Notes: a model not told the origin generated them from the letters alone. DNA of 64,000 bases from Nostoc sp. XA010 (GCF_020829625.1 NZ_JAIVFX010000028.1:16639-80638); one strand, 5' to 3'. Counted from the stretch's first letter, positions 38,397-48,626 are shown. Numbers and translations are program-made.

Positions 38397-38444
38397 GCGA
38401 CTTCCAATTAAACAAATATCCAATTTTATAAGTAGCTTCCTTAT

Positions 38445-38622
38445 AGGATGTTTGAAAAGTCATAAATTATACCAAATACTCGGCTTACATTCTTCTTTCC
38501 GTTGGTGTCAGCCTGCCGTTGTGCAAACGCACAGAGGCTTTGAAACCTTCATTACCTTGTAGGGAAGAGGGGGTTAGGTTTCTGAGGTTTTGATATTAGC
38601 AATAAGACTTTTCAAACATCCT
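38445..38622. repeat. MITE-like element, family E
   Basis: Perfect 17-bp inverted ends AGGATGTTTGAAAAGTC / GACTTTTCAAACATCCT, 178 bp, non-coding. A further AGGATGTTTGA end follows at 38644. Confidence 0.75.
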
Positions 38623-38775
38623 GTTAGAGGCTGCTGCCTGTAACAGGATGTTTGAGTTATTAAAATTAGCACTGACACCGCTCAGTTTTTTCTTAAAGTT
38701 CAGATTTGTAACGCGACCAGTTCATAAGTTACTAAATGGATTTTGCAGATGTCTAAGCCATTGTTGAAACAGTAC

Positions 38776-38890
38776 TATAAGAATCTTATTTGATTTTTGA
38801 AATTATCTACGTGGGTAGGGAGTAGGGAATAAGGAATTAGGCTTTTCGATCTGTACCGAGCTTTTTTAAAAATCAAACATTAGTCCTATA
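38776..38890. repeat. MITE-like element, family B, copy 2
   Basis: Ends TATAAGAATCTTATTTGATT and AATCAAACATTAGTCCTATA. The centre has a GTAGGGAGTAGGGAATAAGG run shared almost exactly with the copy at 50655. Confidence 0.7.
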
Positions 38891-39596
38891 GCTTATCTTA
38901 ATAATACATTAAACTTTATGTATTAAGTAATACGCAGGTTGTAAAATCAGGCTTAATTTGTAATATCTAGCTAGATTAAATTATAGTAACTTGAGCTAAA
39001 TTAAATCATAGTAACTTGATATTCAATATGTAGTTGCTGTTAAATCTACACTAAATTTTTACAGTAAAAATAACTATTTACACATAAACTTTATAATATA
39101 CTTATTAAAAATAATAGAAGCTTAAAAGTGTAAAAAGTATGATTATTTGCTGAATAATACAGATGTATTCTACCTAAAGTTCCCAAATTGAAGAAGGCAG
39201 CTATCCTGAAGGCAACTAGAGGGGGTCTGAATCCCTTCTAATTGAAAACCACTAAATTTACGATTTAGTGGGGGTCTTAAACCCAGTTTGGGCAAGGCAG
39301 AAACGCATAGCTAAAACTTTTTCTGTCCTCTGCCTTCTGCCTTGCTCGAAGGACAGATAAATGCATACAACTGGCTTGATGCAAAATATGTTTGTGTCTT
39401 TATTGGTGTAAACTCTTTTAAATTCACAAAAATGTTAAAGCATTTTTAGCCGCTAAAACCACAGATAAACCCAAAATAGGAGAGTTCAAGGCTTGGTTTA
39501 TTTACTTAGATAATAAGTAAGTAGTTTCAGACATATCATATTGTCAAAGTAATTTTGGATTCAGAATTAGACAATTACCCTATTTAAGTTAAGCTC

Positions 39597-40265
39597 ATGG
39601 AACTTTATACAACTCTTGAAATCGAACAACTCCAGCACAATGAAGACCTTCCTTACTTGATTGAAATTGTGAATTGGGTGAAAAATTTTTTAGGAAGACC
39701 TCATCCTAACTTAGGAAGACCCGGCGTAGTTTGCCCTTTTGTACCTCACTCTCTCAAGTCAAACAGTATTCGTCTGGCAGTTATTCACACAAAAGATTTG
39801 TATGTAGAGCAATTAGAAGAAATTGTTGGACGCTACCGAGATATCTTTCTTGAGATGGAAGTTAAAGAGGATGAATTAGCAATAAATAGAGCTTTTTTAC
39901 TTATCTTTCCTGACATCCATACAGAAGATGCTCCTAAGCTAGTAGATAGTGTCCAACAAAAACTTAAACCTTTGTTTGTTGAGTCAGGACTAATGATAGG
40001 AGAATTTCATAAACGTAATGAAAGTCCTGGTTTGCACAACCCAAACTTTCGCCCACTTCGTAGCCCTATCCCCTTGTTGGCTATCCGGTTTATGGTTGAA
40101 GCTGACCTCCCTTTTCTTGAGAGTCCGGCTGATCCATACTTACGTATTCGATATCTGGAAGCTTATTTAAAGTGTTTTGGTCATAAATTTACAGATGAAG
40201 CAAAGTTTAGAAATGCTCATCAAGCATTAGCTTTAGCGAAAGAACAAATAGCTATTTTCAGGTAA
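39597..40265 (+). CDS. Hypothetical protein, possibly DUF6875-like
   Basis: 222-aa soluble protein. It contains HPNLGRPGVVCPFVPHSLKS and a C-terminal block NPNFRPLRSPIPLLAIRFMV followed by ADPYLRIRYLEAYLKCFG. The PGxxCPF start and the late PIP.L.IR.M motif fit my recollection of the DUF6875 family, found near natural-product and nucleotide-type clusters. That match is from memory and unverified. No partner gene nearby. Confidence 0.65.
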   Translation: MELYTTLEIEQLQHNEDLPYLIEIVNWVKNFLGRPHPNLGRPGVVCPFVPHSLKSNSIRLAVIHTKDLYVEQLEEIVGRYRDIFLEMEVKEDELAINRAFLLIFPDIHTEDAPKLVDSVQQKLKPLFVESGLMIGEFHKRNESPGLHNPNFRPLRSPIPLLAIRFMVEADLPFLESPADPYLRIRYLEAYLKCFGHKFTDEAKFRNAHQALALAKEQIAIFR

Positions 40266-40402
40266 ATATACCAACCACTCTGTAGAGACATAGCAATGCC
40301 TATGCATGTCAACAAAAATCGGCGGAAATCCCATTCGTTCAAGTGGTGGGAGGAATAAGCTAAAACACATCTAAATGTGGATATTAAAATTTTCTTAATA
40401 TC

Positions 40403-40636
40403 TTGTCCGGTGAGCATTTTATTATTTCTTTAGCCGTATTAGCAGGGATGTTTCTCTTTCCCATCTTACCTATGCTCTGGGAACTACGGGCACAAAGCAA
40501 GCGCAGCCGGAGCAAAGAGCGCATTTTGACTTGGAGCGATCGCCTGAGGCTCAGAACCCTTGTAATCAACTTTGTGGCGATCGCTGCTTTATTAGCATGG
40601 CAACGGGAGCAACGCGAAAAAGTGAGATCATTGTGA
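40403..40636 (+). CDS. Small membrane protein
   Basis: 77 aa from TTG 40403. Two hydrophobic segments (ISLAVLAGMFLFPILPML and LVINFVAIAALLAW) flank a basic loop (RAQSKRSRSKERI). Two HIP1-type GCGATCGC-related sites inside the frame and normal codon use support coding. There is no clear Shine-Dalgarno, and the TTG start is weak evidence. It could be a conserved hypothetical. Confidence 0.45.
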   Translation: MSGEHFIISLAVLAGMFLFPILPMLWELRAQSKRSRSKERILTWSDRLRLRTLVINFVAIAALLAWQREQREKVRSL

Positions 40637-40739
40637 AGTGAGTAGGGGGAGCAGGGAGAGCAGAGGGAATAAAGAGAAAATTTTAGTAATTTTTGCTATC
40701 CTAACAGCCCTGAATACACTTATTTATTTGTCTCCCCTT

Positions 40740-41159
40740 TTATTTTGTTCTGCGTCTGTTATCTAATAAATTAACCGCAGCACCAGCAGCAGCACCATTG
40801 ACACCATTTTTCCAGGTAGTTCTACAACCACCAGAAATTGCACCTGCCAATACACCAGCACCAGCACCTACACCGATATCTTGAACAGGTAAACGTGCGT
40901 TTCTTCTTCTAGCTCTGGTGCGTCTTGCACCATTGGCAGCATTAACAGCAGCACCAGCCGCCGCACCTTTAAAAGCATTGTCTAATACCGAACCACAATT
41001 TGTTACAACTCCACTTAATACACCTGCCCCGGCTCCAATGGCAGCATTATTAAGAACTCGGTCATCAGCAGAAGCAGGTTGAACCGGGATTAAGCTAGTA
41101 CCAGCTAAAGTAGCAGCCATCAAGCCAGGTAGGAATGCGCGTTTTAGCATATTTTGCAT
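40740..41159 (-). CDS. Exported glycine-zipper protein with two internal repeats
   Basis: 139 aa with a signal peptide (MQNMLKRAFLPGLMAATLAG ... PASAD). Two homologous units follow: AAIGAGAGVLSGVVTNCGSV ... GAAAGAAVNAANGARRTR and DIGVGAGAGVLAGAISGGCR ... GAAAGAAVNLLDNRRR. Gly-zipper pairs of this kind form membrane-inserting or oligomerising helices. One Cys per repeat could form a disulfide. The repeat structure suggests an internal duplication. Function unknown; probably in the envelope. Confidence 0.8.
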   Translation of the reverse strand: MQNMLKRAFLPGLMAATLAGTSLIPVQPASADDRVLNNAAIGAGAGVLSGVVTNCGSVLDNAFKGAAAGAAVNAANGARRTRARRRNARLPVQDIGVGAGAGVLAGAISGGCRTTWKNGVNGAAAGAAVNLLDNRRRTK

Positions 41160-41908
41160 AGTAGTACCCTCTAAAAATCTTATGATCGGTGAACAACCAA
41201 ATTTCAGTGCGCTCGCTAATCCTCGTATTCCTTATTTTAGATAATATTGCTATTATCTAAAATCAAGATATTTGGATAATTGCAACCACTAACAACGTAA
41301 TTTTAGCCCAAAGCTTGTTGTATTTACTGAGTGGACAATAATTAAACTGACACATTAACTAAAAAGCAGTAAACGAAAAAGTTTTTCCTCAAAGAGCGAT
41401 CGCTAGATGCCAGGCTAGTACGGCACGGCGTAAATAGAGCAACCATTTAAAATCCCTAAAGAGCTTATTCCATAATACTTTTGACTTTTGACTTTTGACT
41501 TTTGGCTTTTGACTTCCGCCTTGCGGTACTAGTCCATAGTCTCCCCGATCAATTCTCTCTTTTATTGCCGAAAGCCTTTCTGATGTTGGCTATTGGGGGC
41601 ATAAGTGGTGTGTAGGAGGGAAATCTAGCGCGGAGATTTGGTTCGGTAGCATTTGTGTTACAAAACCACTCTTGAATTTTCTTTTTATTGGAGTCTTAGC
41701 TTTTCAAAGCACCTTTTCAACCCATTGAACTCACGTTAATTGCTAAAGCAACAAATAATCTGTTAACTAACAATAGAAAACTGTCAATTTTTCTGGAATA
41801 GAAAGTAGACTCATTGAATTAATAATAGCGAATGAAGAAAAGCTTTGCTAGTGACATTAGAAAGCAAGGTTTATTTGCTTGATTCGTTGCATTTTCAACA
41901 ATATCGCC
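41160..41908. other. Intergenic region with a family C repeat
   Basis: Apart from the element at 41414-41533 only AT-rich DNA is seen, with no gene. Confidence 0.5.
41414..41533. repeat. MITE-like element, family C, copy 2
   Basis: GCTAGTACGGCACGGCGTAA at the left and CTTCCGCCTTGCGGTACTAG at the right. The internal text is nearly identical to the copy at 26720, including TTGACTTTTGACTT repeats. Confidence 0.75.
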
Positions 41909-42991
41909 ATGAAATTAGTCATCCTATTTAAAACCTTAACATTACTTAGTGTTTTCCTACTTACACCCTTTAGTATAATTGCTACCGTTCCGGTTATAGC
42001 AAATACACTTAATACTCCCACAAATACTGAACAACCAAAGAGGTTGAAACTAACTTTATCAGGACATACTGCACCTGTTCGTGCATTAACCCTTTCGCGT
42101 AGTGGTCAAGTTCTTGCTAGTGGTAGCGATGATAAAACAATCAAACTTTGGAATCCTACTACCACAGGTGCATTGCTTCACACTTTAACTGGACACCGTG
42201 AGGGCATTAAATCAATAGTGATTACTCCAGATGAGCAAACTTTAATTAGTACCAGTTTCGATAACACTATCAAATTTTGGAATACGCAAACAGGAAAGGA
42301 AGTTCGCACGATTTCAGAAAAAACAGGAGTGAAAGGAATGTTATTGACCCTAGACGGACAAACTTTAATCAGTGGTAGCGGCGATAACACTATCAAATTT
42401 CGGAATCTCAAAACTCGAAAAATCGACCGGATACTCAAAGCAGAAACAACAGCACTTGCAATTAGTCCTGATGGTAAAACTCTCTTAAGCGGGGGTGAAA
42501 ATGGGGGAAAAATTCGGGTTTGGAGTCTGGTAACAGGTAAACAAATAGGCAGCTTTACCCCACCACTACCCAAAAAAGAAGACCTGATTAACGGGGGTGA
42601 GCGAGCATCAGCCCCAATTACGCTTGCTGTTAGTAACGATGGGAAAATGCTCCTGTGTGGTGGACATGATGATAGCTTTCAATCTGGTGGAGTCAGAACC
42701 ACAGATGGTAAAGGTTTCAAAGCTTGGGACTTGAAAACAGGAAAGCTGATTCATAATTTATCGTTGGGTACGAGTATTGATGCGTTAATTATAAGTCCCG
42801 ATAGCCAGACATTTATTGCTGGTGGTTTAGGCAGAGAAATCATATTACGCGACATCAAAACAGGGAAATCTGTCATGGAACTTACCGGACACGCAGGTGG
42901 AATTTATGGACTTGCATTAAGTAGTGATGGTCAGACTTTATATAGCGGTAGTGGCGATAAATCTATTAAAGTTTGGCAGATAATACCGTAG
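41909..42991 (+). CDS. Exported WD40-repeat protein
   Basis: 360 aa from ATG 41909 (MKLVILFKTLTLLSVFLLTP), which opens with a signal peptide. About seven WD40 units follow, seen as LSGHTAPVRALTLSRSGQVL ... IKLWNP, LTGHREGIKSIVITPDEQT ... IKFWNT and, at the end, LTGHAGGIYGLALSSDGQTL ... IKVWQI. This suggests a closed beta-propeller working as a protein-binding platform in the periplasm. One middle repeat is irregular (NGGERASAPITL insertion). The partner is unknown. Confidence 0.87.
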   Translation: MKLVILFKTLTLLSVFLLTPFSIIATVPVIANTLNTPTNTEQPKRLKLTLSGHTAPVRALTLSRSGQVLASGSDDKTIKLWNPTTTGALLHTLTGHREGIKSIVITPDEQTLISTSFDNTIKFWNTQTGKEVRTISEKTGVKGMLLTLDGQTLISGSGDNTIKFRNLKTRKIDRILKAETTALAISPDGKTLLSGGENGGKIRVWSLVTGKQIGSFTPPLPKKEDLINGGERASAPITLAVSNDGKMLLCGGHDDSFQSGGVRTTDGKGFKAWDLKTGKLIHNLSLGTSIDALIISPDSQTFIAGGLGREIILRDIKTGKSVMELTGHAGGIYGLALSSDGQTLYSGSGDKSIKVWQIIP

Positions 42992-43683
42992 TTTATCAAT
43001 TTTTTACTCTTACTCCTCAATCACTTCTAAACTAGATTCTCGCACTACCTCTTGTGCTAATGATTTGAGTTTTTTATCTCAATACGCTTGGGTTAAGCAT
43101 TTTTTCTCCTCTGTTTGTTTTCTTTGCGCTTCTACGGTAGCCTGTGGCAACAGGTCAGTATCAGCCAGCGTATTACAGAGACATCCGCAACTTTGAAAAC
43201 ATACGCTGGCGGTCCACAGGACATGGTTGCTAGTGATGGGGTGCTGGATAAAAAGGAGAAAGTAGCGATCGCTCTTACGGGGCATACAGAAGGCAAAAAA
43301 ACCCACGTTGAAAAACGTGGGATTCAAGCAAGAACACTTTGTATTACCTTTAACGCGAGTCTGCTTTTGTCGAAGAGTAAAAAGCAGAAGGCTTTTATGT
43401 TTTATTTAGAAGGAGATTTAGACCCCTTAGGGTTAAGAACGCAAATTTAATAACCTGCAATTCTGATTTAACTTGGAATGGTGACGTACTTTCGTCTAAC
43501 GCACCCTACTTTTGCACTTTATTTAATACACATTTCTTAGCTATGAAATTATGACGAATATGACCAGGGACACACGTTTCCAATAAAGGGCGGTGACTAA
43601 AATGATTCAAGTTCGTAACAATGATACTCAAGATAATAAGTCATACCCTTAAATATTGCCTGACATTGCTCGTCAGTAAGTAT

Positions 43684-43767
43684 CTAAAATTCTTCTATTA
43701 ATGCTGTTTCATAGGAAAACTGGACTGTTTGATTAACTGCCATTTTTTTAATGCTTTTATTAATCAT
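43684..43767 (-). CDS. Very small ORF with a strong ribosome-binding site
   Basis: 27 codons (MINKSIKKMAVNQTVQFSYE ... ALIEEF) begin at ATG 43767, 7 bases after a perfect AGGAGA. The frame stops at TAG, but the same frame then stays open: ILTDEQCQAIFKGMTYYLEY and on to another stop at about 43600. So this may be a roughly 56-aa gene interrupted by a nonsense codon, or a true micropeptide. The longer frame from 43866 has no good start. No homolog recognised. Confidence 0.4.
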   Translation of the reverse strand: MINKSIKKMAVNQTVQFSYETALIEEF

Positions 43768-44059
43768 GTTGCTTTCTCCTGATTGACTAATATTTTTGTT
43801 ATGAGTTACACAATTGCTCTCCTGAGTTTTTGTGTGAGTGGTTTGTTGGAGTTTGAGCTTGTACATAACACTTAGATTAAAGAAAAATTTTATGCAGAAC
43901 CAGCCAATTATTTACAAAAGCTCATAAATAATCCTGTCCGATAATTTGACAGCTCCCGTGTCTGTTGAGTTTTCATTTCCATCTCATAAGTTTTTCGCAG
44001 ACGACACGCAATATTTACAAAAGTTCACTAACTGCGCTACAGCCAATATTTTCTCTATA

Positions 44060-44150
44060 ACCCATCATGAATCTTGAGATGACGAGCAATCTGAGGAACT
44101 GTTAACCCATCTCCATTCAGCCGTAATCCGATCGCTCTCCTCCTTGACTC
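44060..44150 (-). pseudogene. Fragment of a transposase N-terminal HTH (IS630-like)
   Basis: The minus strand reads ESRRRAIGLRLNGDGLTVPQ then IARHLKIHDGL, a pattern found in the N-terminal helix-turn-helix of IS630-type transposases. No further transposase sequence is joined to it. Confidence 0.55.
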
Positions 44151-44250
44151 TTCGAGGTAGATTCAGTAAATCGCAAAGTTTTGCTAAAGGGCGATCGCCA
44201 ATTAGGCACTCAGTAGTGGTTAGTTCTAAATAATACCTGTTTTATAATGA

Positions 44251-44916
44251 AAACTTATATTCAATAAAAGAGGTTCAAAAACTGAAATTATCAAGCAAGC
44301 CGAAATTCTGGCAAAATTACAGCGTTATGATAGAGCGATCGCTGCCTATGACAAAGTGATTGCAATTAGACCAGATGACAGCAATACTTGGTGGTTACGG
44401 GGAAAAGCCTTAGCAATACAGCAAGATTATCAAGCAGATGTAGACTCTTATGAACGAGCAATCGCTATCTATTCTGACTTTTATGGTTTTTGGCTAGATC
44501 GTGGCAATGCACTTTATTACTTACATCGGTATGAAGATGCGATCGCCTCTTATGACAAAGTTATTGAACTCAAATCAGATAATACCCACGCTTGGAATTA
44601 TAAAGGTGTCGCTTTAATGGAATTACAAAAATATGAAGAAGCGTTAGTTGTCTACAACAAAGCAATTGAAATCAAGTCGGGCTATCCTGATTACTGGTAC
44701 AACAACGCTTGTTGTTATGCCTTGTAAAGTAATGTAGCTTTGGCAAGTCAAAATTTACAAGAATCAATAAAATGTGAACCATATAGATTCTGGGAACTTG
44801 CTATAACTGATCCAGACTTTGATGAAATTTGGGAACATCCGCTTTTCAAAAGTTTAGTTGATAATGTTTTTGGCGAAAGATTTAAAGAACAGAATATTTC
44901 TAAAGAGGATAGTTAA
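44251..44916 (+). pseudogene. TPR-repeat protein gene with an in-frame stop
   Basis: Open from 44251 without an obvious start codon. TPR units follow: LAKLQRYDRAIAAYDKVIAI, DRGNALYYLHRYEDAIASYD and NYKGVALMELQKYEEALVVY. At 44725-44727 a TAA falls inside the repeat CYAL(stop)SNVALASQNLQESI. The same frame then continues for 62 codons (FWELAITDPDFDEIWEHPLF ... NISKEDS) to TAA 44914-44916, exactly as intact relatives would. One C-to-T change (CAA to TAA) explains it. Without readthrough, a 123-aa fragment from GTG 44356 could still be made. Confidence 0.75.
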
Positions 44917-45607
44917 GAAATTTACCGCTTCTGAAGAGACTAAAATGAATTTCACCAAAGAAGGTGATTTAGTAATCTTAAAGTTATATCAGTACAATTT
45001 GCTTTTCTGTCAATACAATTTTTAACATGAAGAGTGTGATCGCCTCTCCTATATCTCCAGGTGTCGGTTAACACGATATTTGTCGTCGTTAACAAATTTG
45101 TACAGCGACAAATTAAATGGCGTTGAGACAAATTCGTGTCATCAAACCAGCCTTACCCACTTTAGGCTTGCAACTAAAAGTGTTGATATAGCCTATAAGC
45201 TCCCTATACTGTTTCTATACTTACCAAAATATACTTTAGTATCAATATATACCTAAAAACAAGATAAGTAGTGTGCATAGTGTTGCAATATCACACGCTC
45301 ATTCCCCCAAGGTAAGAATTACAAAAGAACATGTAATGGCAAAGGGTCTAATAGTTCCAGTGTTAAAAATGTAAACTAAAGTACAGATTTTTACTACGAA
45401 AGTGTTCTTTGAGAATTGTTTCTAAATCTTGGCAAGTATCATTTATATCGCTAATTACTTGTAAGATTTCTAAAGGTTAAGTGCGTGGTTCAGGAGTTGA
45501 TAAATTCCAGAAAATTTCTTTAGAAAAATCACAATTTTAAACTTGATTGCGATAATACCTTTAGGTAACTCAAACCTGTTTATTCTATTCTGAAAGAAAA
45601 CGGACTT
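44917..45607. other. Intergenic region carrying a Tn7-like transposon end
   Basis: AT-rich with no gene. The segment 45057-45142, listed separately, has the pattern of TnsB-binding transposon ends. Confidence 0.5.
45057..45142. mobile_element. Solitary Tn7-like/CAST-type transposon end (possibly two abutting ends)
   Basis: TGTACA at 45099-45104 is followed by GCGACAAATTAAATGGCG (45105-45122) and AGACAAATTCGTGTCAT (45126-45142). GACAAATT recurs at a 20-bp spacing, the arrangement of TnsB sites at type V-K CAST ends (TGTACA, then GTGACAAATT..CTGTCG-type sites). Because TGTACA is palindromic, the left flank read on the minus strand also begins TGTACA and holds two ACAAAT...GTTAAC.GAC units. No transposase is nearby on either side. 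Confidence 0.55.
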
Positions 45608-47086
45608 GTGATCCTCAGAGATGCTCTAAATAGGGTAATTAACCTTTTATATGAAGGACAGCCTACAGGACATGCAACCAGTCTCAAGGACTACGAAAAT
45701 TTGTTTCCGGTGATTGGTGTCCCAGCAATCGCTAAAAGTTACCAGGAAGATGAAGTCTTTGCCTACACGCGAGTAGCTGGCTACAATCCCGTGATGATCG
45801 AGCGAGTAAGTAGTCTAGGCGATCGCTTCCCAGTCACAGAGGAACATTACCAAGCAGTGATGGGAACTGACGATTCATTAGCAGCAGCAGGACTTGAAGG
45901 AAGGCTCTACTTAGCTGACTATAAAATTTTATCCGGTGTCATCAACGGGACATATCCACATGAGCAAAAATATGTCTACGCTCCCCTAGCACTGTTTGCC
46001 TTACCCAAAGGCTCAGATGCCACCAGGCTATTACGTCCGGTAGCCATTCAATGCGGTCAAACCCCAGGCCCAGATTATCCAATTGTTACCCCTAACTCCG
46101 GTAAATACGCTTGGCTTTTTGCCAAAACAGTTGTCCAAATAGCAGATGCCAACATCTACGAAGCTGTTACTCACCTAGCAAGAACTCACCTGTTAGTTGG
46201 TGTTTTTGCGATCGCAACTGCTCGACAACTGCCACTAACCCATCCCCTCAGAATTCTGCTGCGCCCGCATTTTGATAGTACCTTAGCAATTAACAATGCC
46301 GCCCAACAGATTCTCATTGCTCCTGGCGGTGGCGTAGATAGATTGCTCTCACCATCAATCGATAACTCTCGCGTTTTAGCAGTGCTAGGGTTACAAAGCT
46401 ATGGTTTTAATAGTGCCATCTTACCCAGACAATTCCAACAGCGTGGCGTGGATGATCCCAATCTATTGCCTGTTTATCCTTACCGGGATGATGCATTATT
46501 AGTCTGGGATACCATTCATCAATGGGTTTCAGACTACCTGGAACTTTACTACCCTACCGATGAAAACATTCAGAAAGATATAGCTTTGCAAACATGGGCA
46601 GCTGAAATCTCAGCTTACGATGGTGGTCGTATCCGCGATTTTGGCGAAGATGGGGGCATCAAAACGCTAAATTACCTAATTGATGCCACTACGCTGATTA
46701 TTTTTACTGCCAGTGCCCAACATGCAGCCGTTAACTTTCCGCAAAAAGATTTGATGGGCTACGCCGCAGCTATACCATTGGCAGGTTATTTACCAGCCTC
46801 AACTCTTAAAAGAGAAGTTACCGAGCAAGACTACCTCAATTTGCTCCCCCCTCTAGATCAGGCACAACGGCAATATAACTTACTCAGCTTATTGGGGTCT
46901 ATATACTACAACAAGCTGGGCGAGTATGAGCAAGGATATTTCACAGATGAGAAAGTAAAACCATTGTTACAGGGATTCCAAAGTCATCTTCAGCAGGTAG
47001 AAAATACGATCAAGCAGCGTAATTTGCACCGCCCAGCCTATGAGTATCTGCTTCCTTCTAAAATTCCTCAAAGCATCAATATCTGA
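45608..47086 (+). CDS. Lipoxygenase catalytic domain protein
   Basis: 492-aa non-heme iron dioxygenase that makes fatty-acid hydroperoxides (oxylipin pathway). Iron ligands are visible: His residues in VTHLARTHLLVGVF, the His/Asn block AQHAAVNFPQ, and the C-terminal Ile carboxylate (protein ends QSINI), as in all lipoxygenases. The LRPHF segment is also conserved. It lacks the N-terminal PLAT domain, like other compact bacterial enzymes. The start GTG 45608 is uncertain. A P450 gene follows in the same direction after 175 bp, which suggests hydroperoxide conversion as the next step. Confidence 0.88.
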   Translation: MILRDALNRVINLLYEGQPTGHATSLKDYENLFPVIGVPAIAKSYQEDEVFAYTRVAGYNPVMIERVSSLGDRFPVTEEHYQAVMGTDDSLAAAGLEGRLYLADYKILSGVINGTYPHEQKYVYAPLALFALPKGSDATRLLRPVAIQCGQTPGPDYPIVTPNSGKYAWLFAKTVVQIADANIYEAVTHLARTHLLVGVFAIATARQLPLTHPLRILLRPHFDSTLAINNAAQQILIAPGGGVDRLLSPSIDNSRVLAVLGLQSYGFNSAILPRQFQQRGVDDPNLLPVYPYRDDALLVWDTIHQWVSDYLELYYPTDENIQKDIALQTWAAEISAYDGGRIRDFGEDGGIKTLNYLIDATTLIIFTASAQHAAVNFPQKDLMGYAAAIPLAGYLPASTLKREVTEQDYLNLLPPLDQAQRQYNLLSLLGSIYYNKLGEYEQGYFTDEKVKPLLQGFQSHLQQVENTIKQRNLHRPAYEYLLPSKIPQSINI

Positions 47087-47209
47087 ATTGGCGACTGAGG
47101 GAGAAATCAATTCAAAATTCAAAATTTTATTCTGACAAGTATCTTGGTACGCGCAGCCTCTCATAGAGAATAAAAGGACTTAGGAAGATAAGGAACTGAG
47201 GGAAAAAAA

Positions 47210-47268
47210 TTAATAACCAATGACCAATGACCAATGACAAATGACAAATGACAAATGACAAATGACAG
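47210..47268. repeat. STRR heptamers ahead of the P450 gene
   Basis: CCAATGA and CAAATGA units in tandem, ending at the P450 start region. They create spurious ATG codons. Confidence 0.75.
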
Positions 47269-47276
47269 TAAATATT

Positions 47277-48626
47277 ATGACACTTAAAGATAAAGTTCTC
47301 AAAGGTCATGCTCGCCAGATTTGGCTTGCACCCATACTAGATAAAGTAGGTTATGACACTGCGATCGGCAAGTTTCTGCGTTTGATTTTCTATTATACGG
47401 ATGCCTCAATTATACTCAAAGCATGGCGGGACTTTCTCTACATCCGTAAGGACAATATTGGAGACAAGTATTTTGCAGTAGACCAAGCAATTATGCATTC
47501 CTCTCACTCTCAAGTGAGTGAACTAATACAAACGCAACCACAACTGCGGGGAAATGATTTAGGCATCATTAGAATATTAGCTCCTAGCTACCTGCTCGAT
47601 AATCCTCTGAGCTTGGGAACGAACGGTAACGAACATACAGGGCTACGTACTGTGATCTTACAAGCCTTACCAGAAGCGTCTCAAAAGATAAAGTTTTTAG
47701 GGAATCTAGTTGAGCAAAGCTTGTTAGAAGCTGCTAAACAAGGCAAATTACACATCGGCAACGATTTGCCAAAAATCATCCTGTCAATTTTGCACCAACT
47801 GGTTTTTCAGATATCTTTATCTGAGGAAGAAATCACAGCATCACGTAGTTACATTAAAGGTTTGCCTCTTGCATCCTTGCCTAATTTTATAAGCAAGTAT
47901 GTGCTAGCAATATTAACAGCGCCAAAAATTCGGCATCGTTAACATTTAACCAAGCGATATAAACAATCGGCTAAATGGGCATCTTACTTTGAAACAGGCG
48001 CTCAGTATCAGTTGAACGAACACCAAATCGCTAATACCCTTTTCGATATGATTCATATCGCTGGTACTGCCGGTACAAGTGCGCTTTTAGGATCAGTTAT
48101 TGGTGTTCTCTGCTTGGATAATGCCCTCAGAAATGATGTAATGTCAGAAGTGAATGCAGTTTGGAATGGCAAGAAAACTTTAGATCTAGACGCTTTAGAC
48201 CAGTTAACAATTCTCAATCAAGTGATTTTAGAAACAGCTCGTCTCTATCCACCTGTGCGATTTGTTAGCCAACTCACCACTGAAGCGGGTGAAGTTGAGA
48301 TTGGAGAACAAAAATGTCCATTCCAAAAAGGTACTCGCTTGCTAGGCTCTATTTTTACGGCTAATCGGGATGCCAACAGATACCAAAATCCAGATGATTT
48401 TGACCTAACACGGAATTTTTCAGATATCTTATCTTGGAATGGCGAAGGGCATGAGCGAGCTTGTCCTGGTAAATCCTTATCAATTGGTTTTATCAAAATT
48501 TTCTGTTTACATCTATTCCACAACTATCAATGGGACTCAATTACAGAAGTCAAGTGGGATTTTGAAAAAGTGACTGCCGTTACTCCTAATAATTTAGTAC
48601 TACAAGGTTTTGCTCAACGATTGTGA
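47277..48626 (+). pseudogene. Cytochrome P450 with an in-frame stop (lipoxygenase partner)
   Basis: Two halves in the same frame, separated only by TAA 47940-47942, form one P450 of about 450 aa. The N-terminal half starts at ATG 47277 (MTLKDKVLKGHARQIWLAPI) and ends AILTAPKIRHR. After the stop the frame reads HLTKRYKQSAKWASYFETGA and runs on into MIHIAGTAGTSALLGS (I-helix region). The K-helix ExxR follows (ETAR in ILETARLYPPVRF), then the heme-thiolate loop WNGEGHERACPGKSLS. The I-helix lacks the usual acid/alcohol pair, as in peroxide-consuming or CYP74-like enzymes, which would fit a fatty-acid hydroperoxide substrate. The single stop is probably a nonsense mutation. Confidence 0.78.

Larger units (their letters stand above)
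38397..39596. other. Long repeat-containing intergenic region
   Basis: Holds a family E (38445-38622) and a family B (38776-38890) inverted-repeat element. About 550 very AT-rich bases (38890-39440) and a CTGTCCTCTGCCTTCTGCC low-complexity run (about 39325) follow. No gene seen. Confidence 0.55.
42992..44250. other. Decayed region with gene fragments
   Basis: Minus strand 43010-43078 reads KKLKSLAQEVVRESSLEVIE then stop, preceded by a stop, so it is a short gene remnant. A 111-codon plus-strand frame (43115-43450) shows no family and mixes non-coding text. A small ORF (43684) and a transposase fragment (44060) are listed separately. Nothing else seen. Confidence 0.5.

Noticed and set aside
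43115..43450. 111-codon plus-strand frame
   Set aside because: Composition and lack of any motif suggest chance; neighbouring DNA is decayed.
44251..48626. Reassigned stop codons (TAA/TAG read as Gln)
   Set aside because: Most genes in the window end normally at TAA or TAG, so local nonsense mutations explain the three cases better.
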